A stretch of 64,000 nt of DNA from Flammeovirgaceae bacterium (GCA_016712035.1 JADJRT010000002.1:228183-292182); one strand, 5' to 3'; shown: positions 20,872 to 32,370, counted from the first letter of the stretch. Notes: generated by a model not told the origin, from the letters alone. A program made the numbers and translations.

Positions 20872-21723
20872 TTACACACCTAAATCACCACCATCCGAAA
20901 TTTCCACCAGAAGAACTTTCACCTCATCGGCTTTGGCATGCTCGCCCATTTTTTCAAAAGACATCACCAGGTTGCGCAGGGCTCTTCGAATGATTTCCAG
21001 CGAATTACAGGGCTCAAAAAATGATTGCTGTGGAACCATATGGAGTTCATGAATATAGTTTTCAATGTCCTGCTTGGAAAATATCAATCCGCGGTTAAAG
21101 GCATTGATGTAGAATTGATGTTTATCGTCTTTATAGGTAATGATGAATAGATTGGGAAGATTAACACCATGAACTGGCAATTTTAATTTTTGCGCTACTA
21201 ACAAATAAATAACACATAACGTAATAGGGTTACCCTTATGGGTTTCTAAAACAACATTGATCATTGAATTTCCGGGTGAATGGAAGTTCTTTGTGTTGGC
21301 ACCAAATTTTAATTTATTGAAAATAACACTATTGATAACTTTAATCTGATCATAGGCATACAAATCAGGGCGGAATTCGAGCCAGGCTTCATAGTAAATT
21401 TGCTCAAGATCTTGTTTTAATTTTTCGAGTTCAATTTCAGGATATTGATACGTACCAATAATCCACATTCCCGTTAGTAAATCCTGATCGGGTGAAGCAT
21501 ACCCTTTGCGCAGACGTTCTTTTACTAATTCATATTGAAGCGCGTGTATCAACTCTTCAATACGAGTTTGCACCGATGGATTGAGATTGCTTTCCCATTC
21601 CTTTTCAAGAAAGGGAATCGCTTCAGTACCTAACGATAAAATCTTCTGCTGCACATGATCCGAGACTTGTTTATCCTCGTCATCCAGAAGTGAAACCAAT
21701 GCTTTTAATTCATTTTCCGACAT
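20872..21723 (-). CDS. SirB1-like transglutaminase-related protein
   Basis: Protein of 283 aa. The N-terminal third is a helical HEAT-like segment (ALVSLLDDEDKQVSDHVQQKIL). The middle carries the SirB1/transglutaminase-like block INVVLETHKGNPITLCVIYLLVAQKLKLPVHGVNLPNLFII and a C-terminal helix-rich tail with LRNLVMSFEKMGEHAKADEV, TPR-like. SirB1-type proteins are widespread with no settled biochemical role. I start at the ATG at 21723 because the frame to 21798 overlaps the carboxylase gene upstream. It is the last gene of a minus-strand set: amidase, MlaD-like, carboxylase beta, SirB1-like. Confidence 0.7.
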   Translation of the reverse strand: MSENELKALVSLLDDEDKQVSDHVQQKILSLGTEAIPFLEKEWESNLNPSVQTRIEELIHALQYELVKERLRKGYASPDQDLLTGMWIIGTYQYPEIELEKLKQDLEQIYYEAWLEFRPDLYAYDQIKVINSVIFNKLKFGANTKNFHSPGNSMINVVLETHKGNPITLCVIYLLVAQKLKLPVHGVNLPNLFIITYKDDKHQFYINAFNRGLIFSKQDIENYIHELHMVPQQSFFEPCNSLEIIRRALRNLVMSFEKMGEHAKADEVKVLLVEISDGGDLGV

Positions 21724-21754
21724 CTCTAAAAAATTCAATTCAATCCATCTCTGG

Positions 21755-23378
21755 TTAGGTCTGAATGACGCCCATGTTGAATTTTTCCACAGGCGCATGA
21801 TTAGCCGCTTCTATACCCATGGAAATAACTGTTCGTGTTTCCAGCGGGTCAATGATTCCGTCAACCCACAATCTTGCTGCCGCATAGTAGGGTTTCAATT
21901 GTTCATTATAGCTATCGGTAATTTCGGCAAGCAATAGCTTTTCTTCCTCGGGCTTGATCGTTTTACCTTGGGCTTTTAATGTACTTACCCGAATCTGAAG
22001 CAATGTATTCGCTGCCGCACTGCCACTCATTACAGCAAGTTGTGCTGTTGGCCAGGCATAAATCAACCGCGGATCATAGGCTTTACCACACATGGCATAA
22101 TTCCCGGCACCGTATGAGTTCCCCAAAATAAAGGTAAACTTAGGAACGGTTGAGTTGGCCATTGCATTAACCATCTTGGCTCCGTCTTTAATAATACCTC
22201 CATGCTCAGCTTTACTGCCTACCATAAATCCACTAACGTCTTGCAAAAACACCAGTGGAATTTTCCGTTGATTGCAGTTCATAATAAACCGCGCAGCTTT
22301 ATCGGCAGAGTCAGAATAAATTACCGCCCATTTGCATCTCGCCCTGTTTTGTTTTTACTACTGTACGTTGATTAGCAACAATGCCAACGGCCCATCCGTC
22401 AATGCGTGCAAATACACATACAATTGTTTTACCATAAAGGGCTTTAAATTCATCAAACTCCGAGTCATCGACCAATCGCTTGATTACCTCAAGCATGTCG
22501 TAGGGCTTCGCTCTATCGGCTGGTATTATTCCATAAATATCTTCCGGTTTTAATTTTGGAGGCGCTGGGACAACCCGATTGAAACCTGCTGTTTGGTTAG
22601 CTCCGAGTTTATCAAACAAATTTCGGATGTGATCCAGACATGCCTGATCATTAGGAAACTTATTATCCGTAACCCCTGAAATTTCGCAATGGGTAGTTGC
22701 TCCACCCAATGTTTCGTTATCAATGTCTTCACCAATAGCCGCCTTCACCAAATAAGATCCCGCCAAAAAAATAGATCCGGTTTTATCAACAATCATTGCT
22801 TCATCCGACATAATGGGCAGGTAGGCTCCGCCTGCCACACAGCTACCCATAATAGCCGCGATTTGCACGATACCCATCGATGCCATTTTAGCATTGTTTC
22901 TAAATTGGCGACCAAAATGTTCCTTATCAGGAAATATTTCGTCTTGCATGGGCAAAAACACTCCGGCACTATCAACAAGGTAAATCACGGGCAACCGATT
23001 TTCCATCGCAATTTCCTGTGCGCGAAGATTCTTCTTGGCTGTAATCGGAAACCAAGCACCCGCCTTTACGGTGGCATCATTAGCAACAATTACACATTGT
23101 CGACCCTTTACATAACCTAATCCTGTAACAACACCCCCTGAGGGGCAACCGCCAAGATCCTGATACATACCATCGCCAACAAATAAACCAACTTCCAAAA
23201 ATTCGGAATCCTTATCGATCAGATAGTCAATCCGCTCACGCGCAGTTAGTTTACCCTTTTGGTGCTGGGCCTCTATTTTCTTTTCGCCTCCACCCAACTG
23301 CGTACTCTTCGCTTTCATTTTTAACTGAAAACAAAGCTGCTTCAGCTGGTCCTCATTTTTATTGAATTCCAGATCCAT
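21755..23378 (-). CDS. Acyl-CoA carboxylase carboxyltransferase (beta) subunit, frameshifted
   Basis: Biotin-dependent carboxyltransferase subunit of about 540 aa, of the propionyl/methylcrotonyl-CoA carboxylase beta class. Visible blocks are KGKLTARERIDYLID, the oxyanion-hole region SAGVFLPMQDE with IAAIMGSCVAGGAYLPIMSD, and in the second half DVSGFMVGSKAEHGGIIKDGAKM, FILGNSYGAGNYAMCGKAYDPR. The two halves (23378-22311 and 22300-21755) are separated by a frameshift near 22305. GGAYLPIMSDE resembles methylcrotonyl-CoA carboxylase beta, pointing to leucine breakdown, but substrate is uncertain. No biotin carboxylase/BCCP alpha gene is nearby. It lies 22 bases after the MlaD-like gene. Confidence 0.88.
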
Positions 23379-23400
23379 AAATCAATAAACTTTAGGTGAA

Positions 23401-24375
23401 CTATTTCTTTTCTTGAGCAGCCTTTTTTGCTTCTTCTTCCTTTCTGCGGTCGCGATCAATCTTCTTTTTGCTCTTGCCCAAAGGTGCCATAAAATGATTT
23501 GGGTTATCATCAAAATGCTGAGCGAGTGTATCAAGGCTCAACAGAAGTTTGTTTAAATTAACATACAGCGAATCTTCCGTCATCAGTTTGCTCATCGTAT
23601 TGTTACCGCTTCCAACTTTGTCTAAGGTGCTGTTGAGTTTGTTTAATGTTGCTGTAGCTGTTCGAACTGTTTTATTCAATTCCAATCTTTTTAAAGAATC
23701 CGAAAGAACTTTAAAGTTTGCTATGGCTGGCTTCAATTCCAACAAACTACCATTCAGGTTGTCGGCAACCAGTTTAAAACTTGCTGAGAGTTCTTCCACT
23801 TTACCATTAGCAGAAATCAAAGTTGTATTAAGCAGATCAGGTGTTGCTTGAAATTTCCGAAAAATAGAATCCAATTGTTGGGAGTTCTTGGTAAGGTTAT
23901 CCAGAATTACATTAAATTTTCTAAGCGTAGTTTGCACGTTGTCGGCTACCGGAGTAGCAGTTTCTGACAATACATCTAAAATACCCTTCGCAACAACAGC
24001 AATCAGAGTATCATTTGGGACAAGCGGTTCGGTTACGCGGCCAATGGATAATAAAATTGATTTACCCCCAAGAAAATCAGAGTTCAAAATTGCCTGTGTT
24101 GAATCTCCTAACAAGATTTCAGAATCGATCATCAGCTCTACAAGCACTCTATTTTGCATGTTTTGCATTATGCGGATATGATTTACACGGCCCACAGCAA
24201 AACCATTGATGAGAACAGGATTCGATACTGCTAATTGATCAACATTATCATAAATAACGTAATACTTATTAGTCGTTGAGAAAAAGTCTATTCCCTTTAA
24301 GAAATTAAATCCGAAATAGAGAAGCACAATAGAGGCCGCAACAAATAACCCAACCTTAAATTCTTTATTCTTCAC
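23401..24375 (-). CDS. MlaD/MCE domain protein
   Basis: Protein of 324 aa: one N-terminal membrane helix (KVGLFVAASIVLLYFGFNFLKG), then an MCE domain (about residues 35-120, DQLAVSNPVLINGFAVGRVNHIRI) and a long coiled-coil/helical region with Leu/Asn/Ser-rich repeats. The end is very basic (KSKKKIDRDRRKEEEAKKAAQEKK). MCE proteins form hexameric rings that move lipids between inner and outer membranes. Here it sits 5 bases after the amidase and next to lptD, a placement seen in envelope-biogenesis clusters. No MlaE/MlaF ABC partner is in the window. Confidence 0.85.
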   Translation of the reverse strand: MKNKEFKVGLFVAASIVLLYFGFNFLKGIDFFSTTNKYYVIYDNVDQLAVSNPVLINGFAVGRVNHIRIMQNMQNRVLVELMIDSEILLGDSTQAILNSDFLGGKSILLSIGRVTEPLVPNDTLIAVVAKGILDVLSETATPVADNVQTTLRKFNVILDNLTKNSQQLDSIFRKFQATPDLLNTTLISANGKVEELSASFKLVADNLNGSLLELKPAIANFKVLSDSLKRLELNKTVRTATATLNKLNSTLDKVGSGNNTMSKLMTEDSLYVNLNKLLLSLDTLAQHFDDNPNHFMAPLGKSKKKIDRDRRKEEEAKKAAQEKK

Positions 24376-24380
24376 ACGTA

Positions 24381-25163
24381 TTAATTTATAGATTCAATCT
24401 CTGCTTTATAGTCTTTAAAAGCCCGGTATATTCCAGAAGCGATTAGATCCTGACCGTTATCGCTCGCTAAAAACCCTTCTTCCTTATTATTAGACAGAAA
24501 ACCGGTTTCCACCAAAACACTAGGTGTAGTCGTCATCCAAAGTACTAAAAAACCAGCTTGCTTTACCCCCCGGCTCGATCGTCCTACCCTATTCTTAAAT
24601 TGATCTTCCACTTTTTGGGCAAATCGCAAACTATTCTGTTGGTAAGCACTCTGGTTTAATGAAAATAGAATATATGACTCCGGACTATTCGGATCGAAGC
24701 CTTCATACTTCTCTTTATAGTTTTCGTCCATTAAAATTACCGAATTTTCGCGCTTCGACACCTCGAAATTACTTTTATCCTTGTGTAAACCCATTACATA
24801 GGTTTCGGTTCCATAGGCGTTTGCACCCACTATTGAATTGGCATGTATGCTTATGAATAAATCAGCATGGTTTTTATTGGCTACATCGGCCCTGTCTTGA
24901 AACTCAACATATTTATCTGTTTTGCGTGTATACAGCACTTTTACCCCAGGCATGTTGTCCTCGATATATTTACCCAGTTTCAAGGAGATTTTAAGTACAA
25001 CGTCTTTCTCTTTCGCACTTTTACCCGAAGTTCCTGGATCGTGACCGCCATGACCAGCGTCAATAACAACCACATCAACCTTATTATCAAGGATTAACGG
25101 GGTTCCGGAAAAGTATAGCAAGGTTATTGCTATTAGGAGGAGCTTGATTCTGATATTCTTCAC
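24381..25163 (-). CDS. N-acetylmuramoyl-L-alanine amidase (Amidase_3)
   Basis: Periplasmic peptidoglycan amidase of 260 aa. The zinc site is visible: H in VVIDAGHGGHDPGTSG, the following Glu in KEKDVVLKISLKL, H in FISIHANS, and the catalytic Glu in VLVETGFLSN. An N-terminal hydrophobic segment (LLLIAITLLYFSG) follows the chosen GTG at 25163; a longer frame back to 25280 would run into the divergent lptD gene. Cuts the amide bond between MurNAc and stem peptide; in Bacteroidota such enzymes serve cell separation. First gene of the four-gene minus operon. Confidence 0.88.
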   Translation of the reverse strand: MKNIRIKLLLIAITLLYFSGTPLILDNKVDVVVIDAGHGGHDPGTSGKSAKEKDVVLKISLKLGKYIEDNMPGVKVLYTRKTDKYVEFQDRADVANKNHADLFISIHANSIVGANAYGTETYVMGLHKDKSNFEVSKRENSVILMDENYKEKYEGFDPNSPESYILFSLNQSAYQQNSLRFAQKVEDQFKNRVGRSSRGVKQAGFLVLWMTTTPSVLVETGFLSNNKEEGFLASDNGQDLIASGIYRAFKDYKAEIESIN

Positions 25164-25192
25164 AGTCTTACCTATGTCTGAAGTATTTGCAA

Positions 25193-25200
25193 TAACTTTG
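25193..25200 (+). promoter_or_regulatory. Candidate -7 box (TAACTTTG) for lptD
   Basis: TAACTTTG is a perfect TAnnTTTG match in the 100-base region between divergent amidase and lptD. A transcription start about 7 bases downstream would make the upstream ATGs (25144, 25174) untranscribed and favour the GTG at 25267, whose product begins with a typical signal peptide. No clear -33 TTTG. Inference from motif and position. Confidence 0.35.
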
Positions 25201-25266
25201 CGTAAAGTTGTGAATTTTTCACTAAAAGCTAAACCCCTGAAATTCAAATTACAGGCTGCTAGGATT

Positions 25267-27976
25267 GTGTCTCGTTTCATTTTCGTTTTATTTCTGTTTT
25301 CTCTAGCCTATGCCGGTTATGCACAAGTTGAGCAATCCATTAAAGTTCCGGCTGGCCAACTACCGGTAAAACAGGATTCGATTGGCAAGCCTGATGCCAA
25401 TGCTAACAAAAAGGATACCGTTGTCGTAAAGGCTGATTCTGTTAAGTCGCAACCCAAGAGCGATATCGAAACTTCCATCCTTTACTCAGCCCGCGACAGT
25501 ATAAATTCCAATCTTGATCAAAAAATTATCAAGCTGTATGGTGATGCCAAAGTGAAATACGGACTTATTGAATTACAGGCTGAGGAAATTGTCATTGATT
25601 ATAATGCCTCCACCATTACAGCGCATAGCCGGCTCGACTCTACTGGGAAAGCCGTTGGCTACCCTATCTTTATAAATGGAGAAGAAAAGTATGAAACCAA
25701 GGATATGGTCTACAACTTTAAAACCAGAAAAGCCAGAATCACAGAAGTAGTTACAAAGCAAGGCGATGGTTTTTTACACGGAGACCAAGTCTATAAAAAT
25801 GAAAAGAACGAACTGTTTACAACCGGTAATTCTTATACAACTTGCGACCTTGCGCACCCGCACTTCAGAATTCATTCTACCAAAGTAAAGGCTATACCGG
25901 GCGACAAAATGATTTCGGGCCCCTTCTATATGGAATTGCTCGATGTGCCAACCCCATTGGGATTTATTTTTGGGATGTTTCCGTCTCCGAGAAAAAGCGC
26001 CTCAGGCATAATTATTCCAACCTATGGGGAAGAGCGCAGAAGGGGTTTCTTTTTGCGCGGAGGCGGGTATTTTTTTGACATTAACGAGTATGTTAAGTTG
26101 GCCGTTACCGGAGACATCTATTCAAAAGGTGGAAGCGCCTTGTACTTAAACTCTAATTACAACAAACGCTATAATTATACCGGAGCTTTCAACTTTTCAT
26201 TTACCAATAACGTCAACACAGATGATGTAGAATCACCAACCGAGACAAAAGATTTCAGATTGTTGTGGAATCATAGTCCACAAACCAAAGGTACCGGTCG
26301 TTTTTCAGCTTCGGTAAATGCAGCCAGCTCCACCTTTAATACAAACAATTTTTTGGGTGTCAATTCGAATCCCGGTTCCACCCGCATTGATAATACAACC
26401 CAAAATCTTAGCTCAAGTATCAACTATAGTAAATCTTTTCCGGGCACCCCTCTTAGTCTTGGGGTTAACTTTCGCCACAGCCAGAACCTGAGTACTAATA
26501 AAATCGATTTACCGTTACCCGATTTAAGTTTTAACGTCAACAACATTTATCCATTTAAAAATGCACTAAACAGTATGTTTCTTCAAAATATAAACGTGCG
26601 CTATTCAATGAATGGAACCAATCAAATCACGAACGATCTCGGTAATATAGCGATAGACGAAAATGGAAACCCTAAAGACAGTATCGCGCCCTTTACGTTT
26701 GAAAACCTACCGCTGTTTTTAGAAATGCAAAACGGGCCTGCGACATAACATTCCGTTAAGCACTTCCTTTAAAGCTTTGAAATTTTTAACCCTTAGCCCA
26801 AGTTTTAATTTTGATGACCGGATGTATTTTGAAAAACTTGACTGGAGTTATAATGATTCGACTAAAAAGTTTACGAATAAAAAAATCCAGGAGTTTAATC
26901 AGGTCTGGGATTACTCATTGGGGATAAGCTTGGCTACCCGGATTTACGGAATGCATCTTACAAAAAATAAAGGCAGCGGCATCAAAGCAATCCGACATGT
27001 AATTAGTCCATCTATTGGTTATAGCTATCGCCCCGATTTCAGCGATCCAAAATATAATTACTATCAAAGTTTTTCAACAACGGATGGAGCCGGAAATATA
27101 TCCGAAGTATTAAAGGCAAGACATGAAGGGTTTGTTTATGGAACGGTAAGCCCTGGGCAAAGTAGCGCGATTAATATGAGCCTCAATAATAATATTGAAA
27201 TGAAGGTGCGCAACAAGAAAGATACGGTTGATCGAAAGATTGCACTGTTTAACACACTGGCCATTGGTACCTCATATAATTTTCTGGCCGACTCTTTTAA
27301 ACTTGCCAACTTTGGTTTATCCGCAAACACAAATGTTTTAAATGACAAAATCAATCTGAATTTCGGGGCCACACTTGATCCGTATGAATATCGGCAGGTT
27401 ATAACTGATTATGGAGATCAGGAAAACAAATTGGATCCGATTTATAGCGAAAAAAGGATTAGTCGATATGCCTGGAATGCCGGCAAACCAGGCCGGATAA
27501 CGCAAGCAAACTTCGCTTTCAGTACAAACCTAAATCCCAAAGGCCAGAAGAGTGACAATTCAACCCGCGAACGAATTGCCCAATCAAACGCTTCCGATAC
27601 AGACAAAGCCTTTCTCCTTAATAACCCAGAAGCGTATGTTGACTTTACCGTGCCTTGGAATTTGCGAATCAGCTATAACGTTGATTACAATCATACGGAA
27701 AATCGTGATCCAACTATAACACAGGCCATGCGCTTTAATGGCGACTTGTCATTGACAGACAAGTGGAAGATCGTTTATAACTCAGGCTTCGATTTTGAAA
27801 GTAAAGAGTTTACACAAACTCAAATCAGCATTAACCGTGATCTGCATTGCTGGCAACTGAGTTTAGGCTGGGTTCCTTTTGGCCGTTATCAATCTTATAA
27901 TTTCTCGATTGGCGTTAAGTCGGGTATGCTACGCGATTTGAAAATGGACCGGCAAAGAAATTTCTTTGATAATTAA
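25267..27976 (+). CDS. lptD: LPS assembly outer-membrane protein LptD, frameshifted
   Basis: LptD inserts lipopolysaccharide into the outer leaflet together with LptE. About 900 aa. From the GTG at 25267: signal peptide (FIFVLFLFSLAYAGYAQ), Pro/Val-rich linker, N-terminal OstA-like jellyroll (LYGDAKVKYGLIELQAEEIVIDYNASTITAHS), the GDQVYKNEKNELFTTG and CDLAHPHFRIHS (Cys) region, and a long beta-barrel with alternating aromatic strands. The frame breaks at about 26735: reading on gives GLRHNIPLSTSFKALKFL, which joins 25267-26748 and 26777-27976. Alternative starts at 25144 and 25174 are less likely because they lie upstream of the -7 box. Divergent from the amidase. Confidence 0.85.
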
Positions 27977-28020
27977 TTTAAATACTGAGGCACCGGTTAA
28001 ACACGGTTTATCAAACACAA

Positions 28021-29751
28021 TTATTTCAACCAACCTTCAATCTCCTGAAGCGTGGGATTCTGAACAGAATCCAACTTTAATTTTTTACGCATACCGGGAA
28101 TATCATTGAAAAGTTTGGTGGCCTTTGTCTCTTTTAATTTGCCTACTGTAACAATTCCTAATTTTTGTAAAATGGGTAGTAATTCAACGCGCACACCAAT
28201 GGCTTCAAAATCAGCCTCGGTACTTTCTTCTGCTTTCTTTTCCGGTTTCATTTGTGGAAAGAAAATCACATCCTGGATAGATGGAGAGTTTGTCATAACC
28301 ATCGAAAGCCGGTCAATACCAATACCTAACCCGGCTGTGGGCGGCATACCAAATTCCAAGGCCCGAAGAAAATCTTCGTCCAGAGTCATGGCTTCTTCAT
28401 CGCCACGCTTACCTAATTCCAATTGCTCTTCAAAGCGTTCGCGCTGATCAATCGGATCATTTAATTCAGAAAAAGCATTACAAATTTCTTTGCGATTACA
28501 TATCGCCTCAAAGCGTTCTACCAACCCTGGCTTACTCCGATGCTTCTTGGCTAAAGGCGACATCTCTAAAGGATAATCCGTAATAAAGGTTGGCTGAATC
28601 AAATTAGGCTCGCACTTTTCACCAAAAATCTGATCAATCAATTTTCCTTTACCCATGGTTTGATCTGCCGGTATATGCAATTTCTTACAGGTTTCCCGCA
28701 AGGCAACTTCGTCCATTTCAGAAATATCAATTCCGGTAAAATGTTCTATAGCCTCGTACATGGTAAAGCGTTTCCATGGTCGCTTAAAGTCGATAAGATT
28801 TTCACCCACCTTCACCTCTGTTTTTCCATGCAGATCAATGGCCACCTTCTCAATCATCTCCTCCACCAGATCCATCATCCAATAGTAATCTTTATAGGCT
28901 ACATAAAGCTCAACTTGTGTAAACTCGGGGTTATGAAAGCGCGACATCCCTTCATTGCGGAAGTCTTTCGAAAACTCATATACGCCATTAAATCCGCCTA
29001 CGATTAATCGCTTAAGATATAATTCGTTGGCAATGCGCAAATACAGAGTCATATCCAATGTATTGTGATGCGTTTTAAACGGTTTTGCGGCAGCACCACC
29101 ATAAAGGGGTTGCAGGATAGGCGTTTCAACTTCCAGGTATCCTTTGTTATTGAGATACTCGCGCATAGAATTTACTAATCGGGTACGCTTGATAAAAGCC
29201 TCGCGCACATGCGGGTTCACAACCAAGTCAACATAGCGCATGCGATAACGCTGCTCCGGGTCGGTGAAGGCATCGTGTAATATTTTATTGCCCTGTTCAT
29301 CTTCCGTTTCTTCTACAATGGGTAACGGACGTAACGCCTTGGTAAGAATTTTAAACGAGGTAACATGAACCGAAATTTCTCCCGTCTGTGTGGTAAACAC
29401 ATAACCCTTTACGCCAATAATGTCACCAATATCAAGCAGCTTTTTAAATACTGTGTTATACAACGTTTTGTCTTCACCCGGGCAAATGTCGTCTCTGCGG
29501 AAATACAATTGAATCCTACCCGTTTCATCTTGCAATTCAGCAAATGAAGCATTGCCCATTACCCTGCGCGACATAATTCTACCCGCTATGGAAATGTCTT
29601 TAAACTCTATCTTTTGATTTGGATAATGTTGATGAATATCTGCAGCCGAGGTGTTGACTTCAAATAATTCGGCCGGAAAGGGGTTGATTCCCAATTTTCC
29701 CAATTCTACAAGACTTTGTCTGCGGATAATTTCCTGTTCACTTAACTGCAT
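28021..29751 (-). CDS. lysS: Lysyl-tRNA synthetase, class II, with C-terminal extension
   Basis: Lysine-tRNA ligase of 576 aa. The N-terminal OB-fold (ISIAGRIMSRRVMGNASFAELQDETGRIQLYF) reads the anticodon. Class II motif 1 appears around FIKRTRLVNSMREYLNNKGYLEVETPIL, motif 2 at KDFRNEGMSRFHNPEFTQVE, and motif 3 at GLGIGIDRLSMVM. After the catalytic domain there is a further tail of about 70 residues (residues 507-576) with a helix-hairpin-helix-like LPILQKLGIVTVGKLKETKA; such tails are common in Bacteroidota LysS. Intact and single. Confidence 0.96.
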   Translation of the reverse strand: MQLSEQEIIRRQSLVELGKLGINPFPAELFEVNTSAADIHQHYPNQKIEFKDISIAGRIMSRRVMGNASFAELQDETGRIQLYFRRDDICPGEDKTLYNTVFKKLLDIGDIIGVKGYVFTTQTGEISVHVTSFKILTKALRPLPIVEETEDEQGNKILHDAFTDPEQRYRMRYVDLVVNPHVREAFIKRTRLVNSMREYLNNKGYLEVETPILQPLYGGAAAKPFKTHHNTLDMTLYLRIANELYLKRLIVGGFNGVYEFSKDFRNEGMSRFHNPEFTQVELYVAYKDYYWMMDLVEEMIEKVAIDLHGKTEVKVGENLIDFKRPWKRFTMYEAIEHFTGIDISEMDEVALRETCKKLHIPADQTMGKGKLIDQIFGEKCEPNLIQPTFITDYPLEMSPLAKKHRSKPGLVERFEAICNRKEICNAFSELNDPIDQRERFEEQLELGKRGDEEAMTLDEDFLRALEFGMPPTAGLGIGIDRLSMVMTNSPSIQDVIFFPQMKPEKKAEESTEADFEAIGVRVELLPILQKLGIVTVGKLKETKATKLFNDIPGMRKKLKLDSVQNPTLQEIEGWLK

Positions 29752-29852
29752 GGGCGTGATTTACTTTGAGGGGCAAAAAAAATTAAGGACTTTATTGAAG
29801 ATAATTGAAATCGACACATTTTAAAAGTGTAGGACACCTTAATTGCTAAACG

Positions 29853-31029
29853 TTATTTTTTCCTCCTATTCAACTCTTTGCGGATCATAGTAAGTTCGCG
29901 GCTACTTTGACCGGCAACAGAAGTATTTTCTTCGGCTCTGCGTATCAAATACGGCATTACCAATTCTACCGGTCCGTACGGAACATATTTGGCCACGTTG
30001 TAACCGGCTTTCGCTAAATTAAATGAGATGTTATCGCTCATGCCCAGCAATTGCGCAAACCATACCCGGTTGTCATTACTTTTCATGCCATGCTTCTCAA
30101 TTAAAATGGCCAGGTATTGATTGCTGTATTCATTATGAGAGCCACACATGAGGCTAATGCGTTGCTTATTATCTAAACAAAAAGCCAGTCCCTTATTAAA
30201 GGCCTCATCTGTGGCGGCTTTGTTTGGATGGATGGATTCGCGTAATCCATTTTTTCGGCTCGCTCGGCTTCTTTTCTCCATATAAGCTCACGCACCATCT
30301 TTACACCCAAAAAATAATTATGCATGGTTGCTTCATGAAAGGCCTTACGTAAATTATCCAGCATATCGCTTCTATACATTTGATACGTATTAAAAACGAT
30401 GGCTTGCTTCGTGTTGAATTTCTTCATCATCTCATAGACAATCGCATCAATTACATTTTGTATCCAACTGTCCTCCGCATCTACCATTACCGGTATGTTA
30501 TATTGATGGGCCCGCTCACAAATCTTTTCCACCCGGGTATGAAAATGATCAAAGGCTTCTGTTTCGCTTGGCGATAAGGTTTCCTTTGCCTGAACTTTCG
30601 TAAGCAGATCGATATCCACCAAACCCGTTGATTTAAAAACAGTGAAGGGGATAGCCGGATTTCCCTTAGCCTTGTCTAGTGTCTTTAAAATTTCCTCCAT
30701 CGTTTTGTCGAAGCCAGCCTCGGTTTTGCGCCTTCGGCAGAAAAGTCAAGAATAGTTCCCACATGGAAACGATTCAAGGTGTCGATTGTCTTTTGACTCT
30801 GATCGATGGTTTCGCCTCCGCAAAAATGTTCAAATACAGTAGTCTTAATTAATCCCTTTATGGGGAGATGCAACGTTAACCCCACCTTAACCAGACTGGT
30901 GGCGATTGATGAAATAAACGGGTGGTTTACAAGGGAAAAGATGAAGTTCGCTTTCTTTAGCTGCTGATTGGTTTTGTAGGAAAAAGCTACTTCAGTATCA
31001 TCAAAATGTAAGTTCGACTGTATTTCCAT
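29853..31029 (-). CDS. Proline dehydrogenase, several frameshifts
   Basis: FAD-dependent proline dehydrogenase (proline to pyrroline-5-carboxylate), about 390 aa, the length of the stand-alone Bacteroidota form. Visible parts: DFSAEGAKP (beta-1), a VFKSTGLVDI strand, VMVDAEDSWIQNVID, IVFNTYQMYRSDML and LCGSHNEYSNQY. The sequence needs repair at about 30700 and near 30290-30236. Around 30285 one base is missing and one extra, which turns the flavin-motif R-G-A-Y-M-E-K-E into R-E-L-I-W-R-K-E; the raw pieces are 31029-30690, 30700-30240 and 30240-29853. No P5C dehydrogenase gene is adjacent. Confidence 0.85.
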
Positions 31030-31154
31030 AAATATTGAGCTTAGGTCACAAATATAAGATTGCGGCAGATTTTTAACGGGATAGGCTACGTAAAGAGTAG
31101 AATTGATTTAATTTGTTAATTAAATCGTAAAACTCAGGTGCTCCATAAGTCAAC

Positions 31155-32185
31155 ATGTCCTCCGTTTCTATTCAACATAACGTCAAAGATTTAATAACTC
31201 CCTTCCTTGCGGGGAAATTCTATTCCAAAATAGGTGTTCTGACCGATGAGAATACGGAGCGTTTTTGCTACCCGCTTGTGAAAGACGGTTTGCCAGGTCA
31301 TGAACTCATAGTAATTCCAGCCGGAGAAGAGCACAAGAACCTGGCTACCTGCCAACAGGTTTGGGAGAAATTAACAGAATTGCATTTCGACCGGCATTCG
31401 TTGGTATTGATAGTCGGTGGAGGCGTATTGGGTGACCTGGGTGGATTTTGTGCTGCAACGTATAAACGCGGAGTAGACTTTGTGCTAATGCCTACAACCC
31501 TGCTCGCTCAGGTAGATGCCAGTGTGGGTGGAAAACTAGGCATCGATTTTCAAAACTTTAAAAACCACATTGGGGTGTTTTGTAATCCCGTCATAACGCT
31601 TATCAGTCCCGATTTTTTAAAAACTCTTCCCGAACGGGAATTGCGGTCGGGTTTTGCCGAGGTAATCAAACATTGCCTTATTTCGGACAAATCGATTTGG
31701 CGGACGATAAAAGAGAAAACGTTGGCTAACCAGGATTGGAATGCATTGATCGAGCATTCGGTTGCATTCAAAAAAAGGGTGGTGGAAAATGACCCCAAGG
31801 AAAGTGGCCTTCGGAAGATTCTCAACTTCGGCCATACGGTTGGTCACGCGGTTGAAAGCTACTTTCTGGATTCGGGCAACCGGATTTTTTTCATGGCGAG
31901 GCAATTGCCATAGGTATGCACTGCGAATCATTTATTGCCTGGAAGAAGAATCTACTAGCAAAAGATGAGCTTGATGAAATCTCAGCCTACCTTAAAAGTG
32001 ATTTACCCCCAAGTTTCCCTACCAGCAGCAAGGAAACCGATCCTGGATTTAATGACCAGGACAAGAAAAATAAAGGAAATAAGATTTTTATGGCCTTGAC
32101 CAAGGGAATAGGTCAGGCTGTGTGGGATGTGGAGGTTAGTGGAGAAGAGATTGAGGCCTCGCTTGATTATTATCAATCGATTTAG
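31155..32185 (+). CDS. aroB: 3-dehydroquinate synthase, frameshifted
   Basis: AroB closes DAHP to 3-dehydroquinate using NAD and zinc, second step of the shikimate pathway. About 343 aa. Motifs: GGGVLGDLGGFCAATYKRG (NAD loop), MPTTLLAQVDASVGGK, GFAEVIKH (zinc Glu) and LNFGHTVGHAVE (zinc His). At about 31885 an indel turns the third zinc motif H-G-E-A into frame-shifted residues; the second frame then reads AIGMHCESFIAWKKN and continues to 32185. Shares the shikimate pathway with aroA 300 bases downstream and aroQ at 1531. Confidence 0.9.
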
Positions 32186-32370
32186 ACATATAGGGATTCT
32201 GAGTCCTCTAGATCTTTAACTTCTTTCTTCAATGCCTGCTTCAGATCATTCGCTTTCTTAGTAACAAACTCTTTCGTTTTGTTTTTGCGATCACCCGTTA
32301 ACAACCAGGCCGCTAGCAAGGCTCCGCCTGCTACACCTAAACCAATGGCAACTTTACTTGTCGTTTTCAT
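32182..32370 (-). CDS. YtxH-like small membrane protein
   Basis: Small protein of 62 aa. One membrane helix (VAIGLGVAGGALLAAWLLTG, residues 7-26) is followed by a lysine-rich amphipathic tail (KEFVTKKANDLKQALKKEVKDLEDSES). This is the YtxH pattern, which in other bacteria is linked to general stress but has no known biochemistry. I use the ATG at 32370 (MKTTSKV); a start five codons upstream is possible. It lies antisense between aroB and aroA. Confidence 0.7.
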   Translation of the reverse strand: MKTTSKVAIGLGVAGGALLAAWLLTGDRKNKTKEFVTKKANDLKQALKKEVKDLEDSESLYV